A DNA stretch of 7,454 nt from Pseudomonadota bacterium (lineage in GTDB: Bacteria > Pseudomonadota > Alphaproteobacteria > Rhizobiales > Beijerinckiaceae), in the NCBI GenBank assembly GCA_023452965.1, contig JAEXUU010000197.1, forward strand, positions 1-7,454. Reading direction: 5' to 3'. Every line of letters begins with the position of its first letter. Position 1 is the first letter of the stretch. Positions 1 through 6,714 of this stretch are shown here, piece by piece. The notes below the pieces were generated by a model. That model did no database searches, had not been told where the DNA came from, and worked only from the letters and a program-made list of their open reading frames with translations. The position numbers were made by a program, and so were the translations under genes.

Positions 1-69
1 TAAGATCCTACCGGCCCGATACCGACGTCCGAGCTGGATAGAAGCCAGGCGCTCAACGACTGCTGTCAT
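1..69 (-). CDS. Possible start of a further gene, cut by the left edge
   Basis: A minus-strand reading frame begins with ATG at 67-69 and stays open for all 23 codons to the window edge. It starts MTAVVERLASIQLGRRYRAG. A purine-rich GGTGGA lies only a few bases before the ATG, which is close for a Shine-Dalgarno. An in-frame GTG two codons earlier is an alternative start. It begins 34 bp after the hydrolase stop on the same strand, so it could be a sixth operon gene or the start of a new unit. No family can be recognised from so few residues, and a 23-codon open frame in high-GC DNA can occur by chance. Confidence 0.25.
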   Translation of the reverse strand, partial: MTAVVERLASIQLGRRYRAGRIL

Positions 70-84
70 ATCCACCCGTTCAGT

Positions 85-101
85 TCGTCGTTATCCGACG
101 A
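85..101 (-). terminator. Small hairpin just after the hydrolase stop; weak terminator candidate
   Basis: On the minus strand TCGTCG and CGACGA form a perfect 6-bp stem around a 5-base loop (GATAA), three bases after the hydrolase stop codon. No T-run follows on the minus strand, so a classic intrinsic terminator is not supported. It could stabilise the 3' end of the message, or be chance in GC-rich DNA. Confidence 0.25.
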
Positions 102-103
102 CC

Positions 104-1240
104 TCAGCGCCGTGCAATTGCCTCGCCGACCTTGAGCGGCATCTGCAGCACAGTGCCAGCGGGGCCTGCCGTGAAAAGACCCGTACGCGAGAGCACGTTG
201 CCGCGATGTCGCGCCTCGGCCCTGACCATCTGGTTCAAGGCCGGTATGAGGCCGACGAACTTGCCGTGGTTGACGGCGTCCCGGCTTTTGGCGTCCGACA
301 TGTTGATGACCTGCAGGCCGTAATGCGCGATTTCCCGCTGCCATTCCGCCTTGTTGTCGGCCGTCGATACATTGCCGACGCGAGGCACGTCTCCCGCCAG
401 CCATTGGGAGAGGCCGAGCGCCTGATCGTCCTCGGAGATGGCCACCATGATCGGCGGATTGCGCTTGCCGATCACATCGAGCTGTGTGCCGAAAACGTAG
501 AGATCGATATCCGGCGAGGCCAGCAGGACTTCGCCGAGCTTGGGCAGGAAGGTGGAGTTCCCGCGCAGCTTGGCCTGGCGCAGTGTCTCCATCGTCAGCC
601 AGCCCCCCATGGAGTGGGCGATGATGTTGATGTGGCGGACGCCGGGCGTGCGCGCGAGGTCGTCGAGGTTCTTCTCAAGGTAGTCGCGCGAAAAGGTCGA
701 GGCTTCGCGGTCCGTCAAATAGTCGACCAGCGAGCCCTTCGAGGGCCAGGCGAAGGCGATGACGGCCTCGGGCAGGCCATTGTCATGCTTGAGCTGAGCC
801 GCCCGGAACACCGCCTCCTGATAGCTGGTGTTGTAGCCGTGCACGAAGACGATGACTTCACCGGAGCCTTTCATGTCCCGCATCGCAGTGCGGCTGAAAC
901 CGGCCTTGTCCAGAGACTGAGACCCGGTCACGACGAAATGCGTCGCGGGATTGCCTGGCAACGCCGTCGGCCATTCGATCTCGCCGGCGACATGATCGGG
1001 CGGCACGGAAACCGTGTAGGCCGCGTAACTCACCCCGCGATTGCGCTCGGTGGTGAAGTCGCGCCCGTCTGCCTCCGAACGCATGCGTGTGGTGGCGACG
1101 AGGACGTCGACCGGCTTTCCAACCCCAGCGGGCCCGCTGACGGGATGAAGCACGGCACTTCCCGGCACACCGGCGCAGGAGGCCAGACCGACAGCCAGGA
1201 TCATCATCACTGAGAGCCTGATCCTCTGAACGACCTGCAT
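104..1240 (-). CDS. Lipoprotein alpha/beta hydrolase (DUF900 type)
   Basis: The 378-residue product is a predicted exported lipoprotein with an alpha/beta-hydrolase fold. The N-terminus has two arginines (R6, R8), a hydrophobic stretch and a lipobox L19-A20-S21-C22, so C22 should be lipidated. The body resembles the DUF900 esterase/lipase-like family: VLVATTR at 46-52, an HGYN oxyanion-type motif at 134-137, FAWPS at 163-167, YLTDRE at 174-179 and the nucleophile elbow AHSMGG at 208-213 with S210. That elbow has Ala where GxSxG has its first Gly. The catalytic acid may be D244 or D246 and the histidine perhaps H325; these two are guesses. The chosen ATG is preceded by AAGGG at good spacing and keeps the signal peptide intact; starting at M12 or M13 would remove its basic region. 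It is the last clear gene of the efflux operon, 12 bp after the small membrane protein. The substrate is unknown; an ester, lipid or peptidoglycan-associated target would fit. It could also be a non-enzymatic envelope protein. Confidence 0.9.
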   Translation of the reverse strand: MQVVQRIRLSVMMILAVGLASCAGVPGSAVLHPVSGPAGVGKPVDVLVATTRMRSEADGRDFTTERNRGVSYAAYTVSVPPDHVAGEIEWPTALPGNPATHFVVTGSQSLDKAGFSRTAMRDMKGSGEVIVFVHGYNTSYQEAVFRAAQLKHDNGLPEAVIAFAWPSKGSLVDYLTDREASTFSRDYLEKNLDDLARTPGVRHINIIAHSMGGWLTMETLRQAKLRGNSTFLPKLGEVLLASPDIDLYVFGTQLDVIGKRNPPIMVAISEDDQALGLSQWLAGDVPRVGNVSTADNKAEWQREIAHYGLQVINMSDAKSRDAVNHGKFVGLIPALNQMVRAEARHRGNVLSRTGLFTAGPAGTVLQMPLKVGEAIARR

Positions 1241-1252
1241 CGAGGTATCCCT

Positions 1253-1795
1253 TCAAATCAGGAATGACAGCCCGGCCGCGAGCAAGCCGAAGACCAAGAG
1301 CGACGTGCTCCATCGGACCTCCACCTCGAACATGGGTGGCCCCTCCAGCCCCTTGTCGATCGCATGATGGAGCTTTCGCAGCACTTCGTTCTCGTCGAGT
1401 GTGTCCAGCTCGAAGATCGAGGCGATCTCGGAGGCCACATTGGGAAACGGATCGCGGACGAAGGACACCGCGATGATCGCCGTCCGACGCAGCGCCGTCG
1501 CGGAGAGCAGCGCCGACGCGACCAGCGCCGCGAGCGAGACGAGGCCCGTCGCCACTTCGAGGCGATCGAGCGCGCCGAGGCCGTTGGCGATGCCGACGCG
1601 CAGCGTCGCGCCATAGAGCGTGACGACGCCGGCGAGCGCCCCGAGGGAGAGCGTGAACATCAGGCGTAAATGGGCCGTCACCAGATGACGCGCATGCGTG
1701 ACGTGTTCGAGATAGACCTTGATCAGGGTCTCGACTGCCAGCCGCCTGGCTACGAAGGCCAGGCGGCGCTCGTCGGATGACAGTGGAACCGGCAT
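1253..1795 (-). CDS. Small three-helix membrane protein of unknown function
   Basis: I do not recognise a family for this 180-residue protein. A basic, amphipathic N-terminal part (about 1-43, with several Arg and His) precedes hydrophobic segments at about 46-64 and 83-103. A soluble, acidic stretch follows at about 112-162 (FVRDPFPNV, then an ELDTLDENEV region that looks helical). A last hydrophobic segment at about 163-180 runs to the final residue, so the protein ends inside or just past the membrane. No signal peptide, metal-binding or catalytic motif is evident. The ATG shares its A with the TGA of the RND permease (TGATG), and an AGGGAG Shine-Dalgarno sits in the permease 3' end about 8 bases upstream, so translation is probably coupled to the pump. 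The hydrolase gene follows after 12 bp. It may be an accessory subunit or an envelope-stress helper; this rests on position only. Confidence 0.85.
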   Translation of the reverse strand: MPVPLSSDERRLAFVARRLAVETLIKVYLEHVTHARHLVTAHLRLMFTLSLGALAGVVTLYGATLRVGIANGLGALDRLEVATGLVSLAALVASALLSATALRRTAIIAVSFVRDPFPNVASEIASIFELDTLDENEVLRKLHHAIDKGLEGPPMFEVEVRWSTSLLVFGLLAAGLSFLI

Positions 1796-4700
1796 CAGGC
1801 GGCTCCCTGCGGCTGGGCCGCGCCATCAACCGGCACCTGGCCCGCCTGCCGCCCCTCCCATTGCAACAGGAGGGAGATCGCGCAGGGCAGGACTGTCAGG
1901 GTTGCGACCGTGGCGACGGCGAGGCCGCCGATGATCGCGTAGGCCATCGGCCCCCAGAAGATCTGCGGCGCGATCGGGATCATGCCGAGGATCGCCGCCA
2001 GCGCCGTCAGCACGATCGGGCGCGCCCGATGCGTCGAAGCATGGATGATGGCCTGCAAGGGGTCGTCGCCGCTCTTCATATTGGTGCTGACCTCGTCGAT
2101 CAGGATGACCGCGTTGCGAACGATCATTCCGACCAGCGCTATCACGCCGAGCTGTGCCACGAAGCCCATCGGCGTCCCCGTCGGCAGCATCGCCGCAACC
2201 ACGCCGATGAGCCCGAACGGCGCCATGGCGAAGGCGAGTGCCATACGCGAGAAGCTGCGCAATTGCACCATCAGGAGCGCACACATCACCAGGGCGGTGA
2301 GCGGCAGGACTGCGACGATCGAGGCGTTGCCTTTGCCGGCCTCCTCGACGACGCCGCCGGTCGCGACCCGGTATCCCTCGGGCAGCCCCGCGGAGAACGC
2401 CGCCACGGCCGGCGCCAGAGCATTGACGACCGTGGTCGGCTGGAGGCCCGGCTGGATATCCGCCTGAACCGTCATCATGGGGAGACGCTGCCGCCGCCAG
2501 ACGACCGGATCCTCGACGCCGTAGCTCAGCTCGGCGATCTGGGAGAGCGGAACGGAGCGCCCTTTCGGCGTCTGGATCTGCAGATTGCCGAGCGTCGCCA
2601 GATCTGTCCGCTCGCCGCTGCGCGCCCGCATGATCACCTCGACGAGGCGATCCTGGTCGCGCACGCTCGTCACCGACACGCCGGAGAAGATCGAGGCTAT
2701 TGCGCTGGCGACATCCTCGGAGGAGAGGCCGATCGCGCGGGCTTGCGTCTGATCGACCTTGACCAGCACGCTGCGCTGCGGCTCGCCCGTCGAGAGTTGC
2801 ACGTCCCGCGTGTCGGCATTGGTCGCGATGAGGTTGGCGAGCTTGCCGGCGATATCGCGCGCCATGGCCTGATCAGGCCCGGTGACCTGGTATTTCAGCG
2901 GCCAGCCGACCGGCGGGCCGAGCTCCAGCGGCGTGGCGCGGACGATCAGGCCGGAACGATCCGCCTTGTAGATCTCCGCAAGCCTGGCCTGCAACGCATC
3001 GCGTTCCTTGAGCCCCTTCGTCACGACCACCGTCTGGGTGACGTTGTCGTTGGCAAGCAGCAGGTCCAGGCCGAGATAGAAGCGAACCGCGCCGGAGCCG
3101 ACATAGGTCGAGAAGCGCTCGACGGTCGGATCGTTCTTGAGCACGGCTTCGAGCTTGGCCGCCTCGCGGTTGCTCGCCTCCATCGACGCATTTTGAGGAA
3201 GCGTCACCGTGACCATCAGCTCGGGTCGGTCGGAGGCGGGAAAGAACTGCTCCTCGAGACGAGCCGCACCGGCGAGCGAGATGATGAAGATGGCGACCGC
3301 GACGCCGATGGTGAGCCAGCGATGGGCGAGAACCCATCCGAGCACAGCTTCATAGGCCCGCATGACCCGGCCGTTGCCGTGGCCGTGCCCGGGAAGGGTC
3401 TTCGGCAGCATCAAGGTGCCGAGCAGGGGCGAGAACAGCACCGCGACCACCCAGGAGGCCGACAGCGAGATCAGCACCACCATGAACATCGAGTAGCAAT
3501 ATTCACCGGCGCTCGATGCGGCAAAGCCGATCGGAATGAAGCCGGCGATCATCACGAGCGTGCCGGTCAGCATCGGGAAGGCGGTCGATTCATAGGCGTA
3601 GCTCGCCGCCCGCTTGAGATCTTCGCCTGCCTCCAGCTTGCCAACCATGGCCTCGACCGTGATCATCGCATCGTCGACGAGGAGGCCGAGCGCGATGATC
3701 AGCGCTCCCAGCGAAATCCGCTGCAGACCGATCCCGGTGAGCTCCATACCGATGAAGGTCAGTGCCAGCACGAATGGGATCGAGACGCTCACCACCAGGC
3801 CGGCCCGCATGCCGAGCGACAGGAAGGACACCGCCAGCACGATGGCGATGGCTTCGAGCAGGACCGTGACGAAGCCGTTGACCGCCTGCTTCACCACGAC
3901 CGCTTGATCGGCGACCTGCATCATCTCGATGCCGTGGGGCAGCGTGCTCTTGATCGCGTCCATCTGTGCCTTCACGGCCTCGCCGAACTCCAGCAGGTTG
4001 CCGGTCGGCGCCATCGAAATCGCCACACCCATGGCCTTTTCGCCATTGACCCGGAACAGCGGGGCCGGCGGATCGGCTGGAATGCGCTGGATGGTCGCAA
4101 TATCGCTCAACGGCACGAAGCGGTCATTCGCCCGCAATGTCACCGCTCGCAGCGCCTCTTCCGAGGCGAAGCTGCCGCTGACCCGCAACGCGATCTTCTC
4201 GTCCGCAAGGCGCATGGTCCCGGCCGGACTCACGGCGTTCTGGGCCTGCAGGGCGCGCAGCACGCTCTGCTCGTCCAGCCCGAAGGCGGCGAGCCGGCCC
4301 GGCGAGAACTCGATGACGATCTGCTCTTCCTGGACGCCAAGAAGCTGGACCTTGCCGATATTCGGAATCCTGAGCAGGTCGGCCCGCACCGTCTCCAGCC
4401 GATCGCGGAGCTCGCGCTCCGTAAAGCCCTCTGCGGGGAAGCCGTAGATCAGGCCGAACGTGTCGCCGAACTCGTCGTCGAAGAACGGTCCCTGAACGCC
4501 GCTCGGCAGCGTCGCCGCTATGTCCGCGATCTTCTTGCGCGCCTGATACCAGGCATCCGGAACGACACGCGCGGGCGCGTCATCCCGCAGATTGAGCATG
4601 ATCACGCTCTCGCCGGGGCGCGTGTAGCTGTCCAACCGGTAGAGATAGGGAACTTCCTCCAGCTTCTTTTCCAGCCGGTCGGTCAGGAGCTTGGTCGTAT

Positions 4701-4908
4701 CGGTGATCGTCGCGCCCGGCCAGCGAGCGGCGATCACCATGGTCTTGATGGTGAAGGCCGGGTCCTCGTTGCGGCTGAGCCGTCCATAGCTCATCGCGCC
4801 GCCGATCAACGTGATCAGCATCAGGAAGAAGATCAGCGACTTCTGGCCGATCGCCCAGGACGAGAGGTTGAAGCGGCCCTTGCCGCCGGGAGCCATGGGG
4901 GTGCTCAT
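1795..4908 (-). CDS. RND multidrug efflux permease, AcrB-type (HAE family)
   Basis: This 1037-residue protein has the usual AcrB-family length and should form the inner-membrane trimer that uses proton entry to export hydrophobic or amphiphilic compounds. TM1 lies near 23-42, after a short cytoplasmic start with FNLSSWAI at 13-20. The first porter region follows (WPGAT 63-67; SYTRPGES 94-101), then TM2-TM6 from about 345 to 500, TM7 near 530-548, the second porter/docking region, and TM8-TM12 from about 862 to 1015. The TM4 proton-relay pair is present as D412-D413 in GLLVDDAMI. The TM10 position equivalent to AcrB Lys940 appears to be Arg931 in MIVRNAVILID, and R964 in RARPIVLTAL probably matches AcrB Arg971. 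A His/Gly-rich linker (HGHGNG 508-513) joins the two halves. The frame is intact. Its ATG overlaps the adaptor stop as ATGA, with GAGG upstream. No outer-membrane channel gene follows, so it probably borrows a TolC-like protein. Substrates cannot be deduced. Confidence 0.97.
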   Translation of the reverse strand: MSTPMAPGGKGRFNLSSWAIGQKSLIFFLMLITLIGGAMSYGRLSRNEDPAFTIKTMVIAARWPGATITDTTKLLTDRLEKKLEEVPYLYRLDSYTRPGESVIMLNLRDDAPARVVPDAWYQARKKIADIAATLPSGVQGPFFDDEFGDTFGLIYGFPAEGFTERELRDRLETVRADLLRIPNIGKVQLLGVQEEQIVIEFSPGRLAAFGLDEQSVLRALQAQNAVSPAGTMRLADEKIALRVSGSFASEEALRAVTLRANDRFVPLSDIATIQRIPADPPAPLFRVNGEKAMGVAISMAPTGNLLEFGEAVKAQMDAIKSTLPHGIEMMQVADQAVVVKQAVNGFVTVLLEAIAIVLAVSFLSLGMRAGLVVSVSIPFVLALTFIGMELTGIGLQRISLGALIIALGLLVDDAMITVEAMVGKLEAGEDLKRAASYAYESTAFPMLTGTLVMIAGFIPIGFAASSAGEYCYSMFMVVLISLSASWVVAVLFSPLLGTLMLPKTLPGHGHGNGRVMRAYEAVLGWVLAHRWLTIGVAVAIFIISLAGAARLEEQFFPASDRPELMVTVTLPQNASMEASNREAAKLEAVLKNDPTVERFSTYVGSGAVRFYLGLDLLLANDNVTQTVVVTKGLKERDALQARLAEIYKADRSGLIVRATPLELGPPVGWPLKYQVTGPDQAMARDIAGKLANLIATNADTRDVQLSTGEPQRSVLVKVDQTQARAIGLSSEDVASAIASIFSGVSVTSVRDQDRLVEVIMRARSGERTDLATLGNLQIQTPKGRSVPLSQIAELSYGVEDPVVWRRQRLPMMTVQADIQPGLQPTTVVNALAPAVAAFSAGLPEGYRVATGGVVEEAGKGNASIVAVLPLTALVMCALLMVQLRSFSRMALAFAMAPFGLIGVVAAMLPTGTPMGFVAQLGVIALVGMIVRNAVILIDEVSTNMKSGDDPLQAIIHASTHRARPIVLTALAAILGMIPIAPQIFWGPMAYAIIGGLAVATVATLTVLPCAISLLLQWEGRQAGQVPVDGAAQPQGAA

Positions 4909-6008
4909 TTCGAAGCCTCGCCCTGCTTACCGTCGAAGGCGACCTTCTGGCCGGGGCGCAGCTTGCTCACCCCGGCGGTGACTACGGCGTCACCCTCAGT
5001 CAGCCCGGAATCGACCAGCACCTCCGTCGCCGTGTAGCGGACGACCGCGACCGGCTTGCGGACGAGGTCCTGACTGGCCGGCTGAACCACGAAGACGGCG
5101 GGCTTGCCGTTCTCATCCGTCAACGCCGAGGCCGGCAAGAGGAAGAGCGGCTTGCCTGAGATGAGGACCCGCCCCGTCACGGCAGCGCCGAGCGTCATCT
5201 CGGGCGGCGCGTCGGGCAGGGCGAAGCGAACGCGATAGGTGCGCGTCACCGGATCAGCGCTCGGACTTGCATCGCGCAAGGTCCCGGTGACCTTGATCGA
5301 CGGATTGGATGCGAGTGCGACCTCGATTTTCACATCGTTGGGAGCTGCGAGGTACAGCCGCTCGGAGATGTTGAACACGGCATCGCGCTCGCGGACGGAC
5401 GCAAGCTTGATTGCAGCCTGGCCGGCGCTGACGACCTGGCCGCCATTGATCGCGATCGCGGTGACGATGCCGTCATAGGGCGCACGGAGCTGGGCATAGC
5501 CCAGCTTGTTCCGTGCGGTCTCCAGCGCGGATTGAGCGCTTAGTGTCCTGGCATTGGCCTCGCGCCAGGCGGTCTCGGCCTCCTCCATTCTGACGCGTGC
5601 GACGATCTGCTTCTCGAACAGCGCGCGCTGACGCTCTAGCCCCGATTTGGCCAGCGCTTCGGCCGCCTCGGCGCGCGTGACTTCGGCCTCGGCGGAGCGC
5701 AGCTCGTTCTCGATATCGCGCCTGTCGAGCGTCGCCAGGAGTTGATCCTCGATGACGGTCATGCCGACTTCGACATTCCGCGCCGCGACACGGCCGTCGA
5801 TCCGGAAACCGAGATCGGTCTCGGTATGCGGCTGGATGTCGCCGGTCTGGACGACCTCTTCGCCGACGAGGCTCGGCTTCGCGAGGAGCGTGCGGACCGG
5901 CCGCGGCGGCTCGGCCTGGGCCTTCTTCTCCTCGCCGCAGCCGCTGACGGATAGCGCCAGGCCACAGGCGCAACCACAAACGATCAGCCTCTTGAGCAAG
6001 TCTTTCAT
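4905..6008 (-). CDS. RND periplasmic adaptor (membrane fusion protein), lipoprotein
   Basis: The 367-residue adaptor should link the downstream RND permease to an outer-membrane channel. It has a short basic start (MKDLLKR), a hydrophobic segment and a lipobox V21-S22-G23-C24, so it is probably anchored by lipidated C24. The layout is typical of HlyD/AcrA-like proteins: first half of the barrel-sandwich (lipoyl) domain about 66-95, an Ala/Glu/Arg-rich helical hairpin about 97-168, the second lipoyl half beginning with the hallmark LRAPYDGIV at 174-182, a beta-barrel about 206-285, and a membrane-proximal domain to about 360. The frame stays open upstream to 6428, but the extension is a shadow of the repressor gene. 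The start at 6008 is fixed by GGGAG 7 bases upstream, the signal peptide, and the ATGA overlap with the repressor stop. The same ATGA arrangement joins its 3' end to the permease. It is encoded next to its partner, as is usual for RND pumps. Confidence 0.96.
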   Translation of the reverse strand: MKDLLKRLIVCGCACGLALSVSGCGEEKKAQAEPPRPVRTLLAKPSLVGEEVVQTGDIQPHTETDLGFRIDGRVAARNVEVGMTVIEDQLLATLDRRDIENELRSAEAEVTRAEAAEALAKSGLERQRALFEKQIVARVRMEEAETAWREANARTLSAQSALETARNKLGYAQLRAPYDGIVTAIAINGGQVVSAGQAAIKLASVRERDAVFNISERLYLAAPNDVKIEVALASNPSIKVTGTLRDASPSADPVTRTYRVRFALPDAPPEMTLGAAVTGRVLISGKPLFLLPASALTDENGKPAVFVVQPASQDLVRKPVAVVRYTATEVLVDSGLTEGDAVVTAGVSKLRPGQKVAFDGKQGEASK

Positions 6009-6619
6009 GTGAGATCTCCCGGGGTGGAAGACAGCCCGCGCAAGGCGTTGCGCGCGGCCTCGACGATGAGCGTGCGTGCGTCGCTGAAATCGATTTCGTG
6101 TACGGTCACGGACAGGGCGCAGACGCCATGGACGCTGGCCAGGAGGATGCGCGCGATGTCCGCGGTAGGAAGCGGGCGCAGCAGGCCGTCGGACTGAACC
6201 CGCTCGACCGTCTCCAGAAGGAGGTCGTAGCCGTTGAGCACACTGGGATCGTCGAGTTCGAGCCTGGTGACCTGAGGATCCAGGAACAGGATGCGGAAGC
6301 GGTCTGGATCGTCGAGGGCGAAGTCGCCATAGGCGATCAGGATGCGCTCCAGCGCCAACAAGGCGTCGCCGGTTTCCCGCAGGATGCGGTTGCACTTGTC
6401 GGCCAGCTGATCGAGGGCCTCGATGCAATAGGTCCTGAGCACGTCCTGCTTGGTCGGGAAGTAGCGATAGAGCGCCCCAGCGGTCAGGCCCACCGCGGTT
6501 GCAACGCGGCGCATCGACAGGGCGCCGTAGCCCTCGGCCGAAATGATGCGGCCGGCTGCGGCGAGAATACGGGCACGCGCTTCGGCGAGCTGGTCATCGT
6601 TGAGGGCCGGTCTCGGCAT
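6005..6619 (-). CDS. TetR/AcrR-family transcriptional repressor, first gene of the efflux operon
   Basis: This 204-residue protein has the TetR layout. The N-terminal DNA-binding domain (about 14-60) ends in a helix-turn-helix at about 35-57, with the family signature VGLTAGALYRYFPTKQDVL at 43-61. The rest is a helical ligand-binding and dimerisation domain; FALDDPDRFRILF at 100-112 resembles the WHG-type C-terminal domain found in some AcrR-like regulators. Such proteins bind operators as dimers and release on binding a small ligand, often a pump substrate. The ATG has a strong AAGGAG 5 bases upstream. The stop overlaps the adaptor start as ATGA, so repressor and pump are on one message rather than divergent. 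The 13-bp-spaced palindromes over its promoter indicate autorepression, which would give a self-limiting response. The inducer is unknown. Family assignment is firm; control of this operon is inferred from position and operator. Confidence 0.96.
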   Translation of the reverse strand: MPRPALNDDQLAEARARILAAAGRIISAEGYGALSMRRVATAVGLTAGALYRYFPTKQDVLRTYCIEALDQLADKCNRILRETGDALLALERILIAYGDFALDDPDRFRILFLDPQVTRLELDDPSVLNGYDLLLETVERVQSDGLLRPLPTADIARILLASVHGVCALSVTVHEIDFSDARTLIVEAARNALRGLSSTPGDLT

Positions 6620-6629
6620 GGCAACTCCT

Positions 6630-6664
6630 TTTAATAAACGTCTTTACTAAACGCGTTTATCAAA
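6630..6664. promoter_or_regulatory. Tandem palindromic operator, probably for the TetR repressor
   Basis: Two 22-bp dyads, at 6630-6651 and 6643-6664, overlap with centres exactly 13 bp apart. The second has a perfect 12-bp core TAAACGCGTTTA (6648-6659) and pairs at 9 of 11 positions overall. The first has the related core TAAACGTCTTTA (6635-6646) and pairs at 8 of 11. The two 22-mers are identical at 17 of 22 positions. The AT-rich content stands out from the GC-rich surroundings. Overlapping dyads over a TetR-gene promoter suit two repressor dimers binding side by side. The dyads are seen in the sequence; the bound protein is inferred. Confidence 0.75.
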
Positions 6665-6668
6665 TAGT
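6630..6668. repeat. 13-bp tandem repeat, about three units
   Basis: The operator can also be read as a direct repeat with a 13-bp period: TTTAATAAACGTC (6630-6642), TTTACTAAACGCG (6643-6655) and a degenerate TTTATCAAATAGT (6656-6668). Units one and two match at 10 of 13 positions, units two and three at 7 of 13. Each begins TTTA and has AAA at positions 7-9. The third unit runs into the -35 element. Confidence 0.7.
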
Positions 6669-6671
6669 CAA
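6643..6671 (-). promoter_or_regulatory. Predicted sigma70-type promoter of the tetR-adaptor-RND operon
   Basis: On the minus strand a near-consensus -35 TTGACT (6666-6671) is followed after 17 bases by AGTAAA (6643-6648), a weak -10; TAGTAA one base earlier is an alternative. The start of transcription would fall near 6636, giving a leader of about 17 bases that holds the AAGGAG Shine-Dalgarno of the repressor. The palindromic repeat covers the spacer, -10 and start point, so bound repressor would block RNA polymerase. The weak -10 is the main uncertainty. Confidence 0.6.
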
Positions 6672-6683
6672 GCGGGATATCTC

Positions 6684-6713
6684 CGCCGCTCAGACACGAC
6701 GCCGCCTGAGGCG
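6684..6713 (-). terminator. Weak hairpin after the antiporter gene
   Basis: CTCAG (6689-6693) and CTGAG (6706-6710) form a 5-bp stem around a 12-base loop, with a few extra bulged pairs outside, immediately after the antiporter stop. No T-run follows on the minus strand. If it does not terminate, antiporter transcripts would read through into the efflux operon. Confidence 0.2.
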
Positions 6714-6714
6714 A

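Noticed and set aside
206..1213. A 335-codon plus-strand open frame opposite the hydrolase
   Set aside because: Low-complexity Arg/Asp/Gly/His composition and no recognisable motif; it mirrors the well-supported lipoprotein hydrolase.
858..1829. A 323-codon minus-strand open frame spanning the small membrane protein and part of the hydrolase
   Set aside because: It is out of frame with both real genes, Arg-rich and without motifs, while both overlapped genes have clear starts, Shine-Dalgarno sites and membrane or lipoprotein features.
1777..5037. A very long plus-strand open frame (1086 codons) lying opposite the RND permease
   Set aside because: Its translation is rich in Arg, His, Asp and Gln with no membrane or domain pattern, as expected for the antisense of a high-GC gene. 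The minus-strand permease in the same place has full family motifs, overlaps its neighbours correctly and has a Shine-Dalgarno.
6009..6428. N-terminal extension of the adaptor into the repressor gene (fusion protein)
   Set aside because: The extension is Arg/Pro/Gly-rich shadow sequence of the repressor. The true start at 6008 has a Shine-Dalgarno, a lipoprotein signal peptide and an ATGA overlap.
6098..6634. A 178-codon plus-strand open frame opposite the repressor
   Set aside because: No motif and shadow-type composition; it would be read against the strongly supported TetR gene and its promoter.
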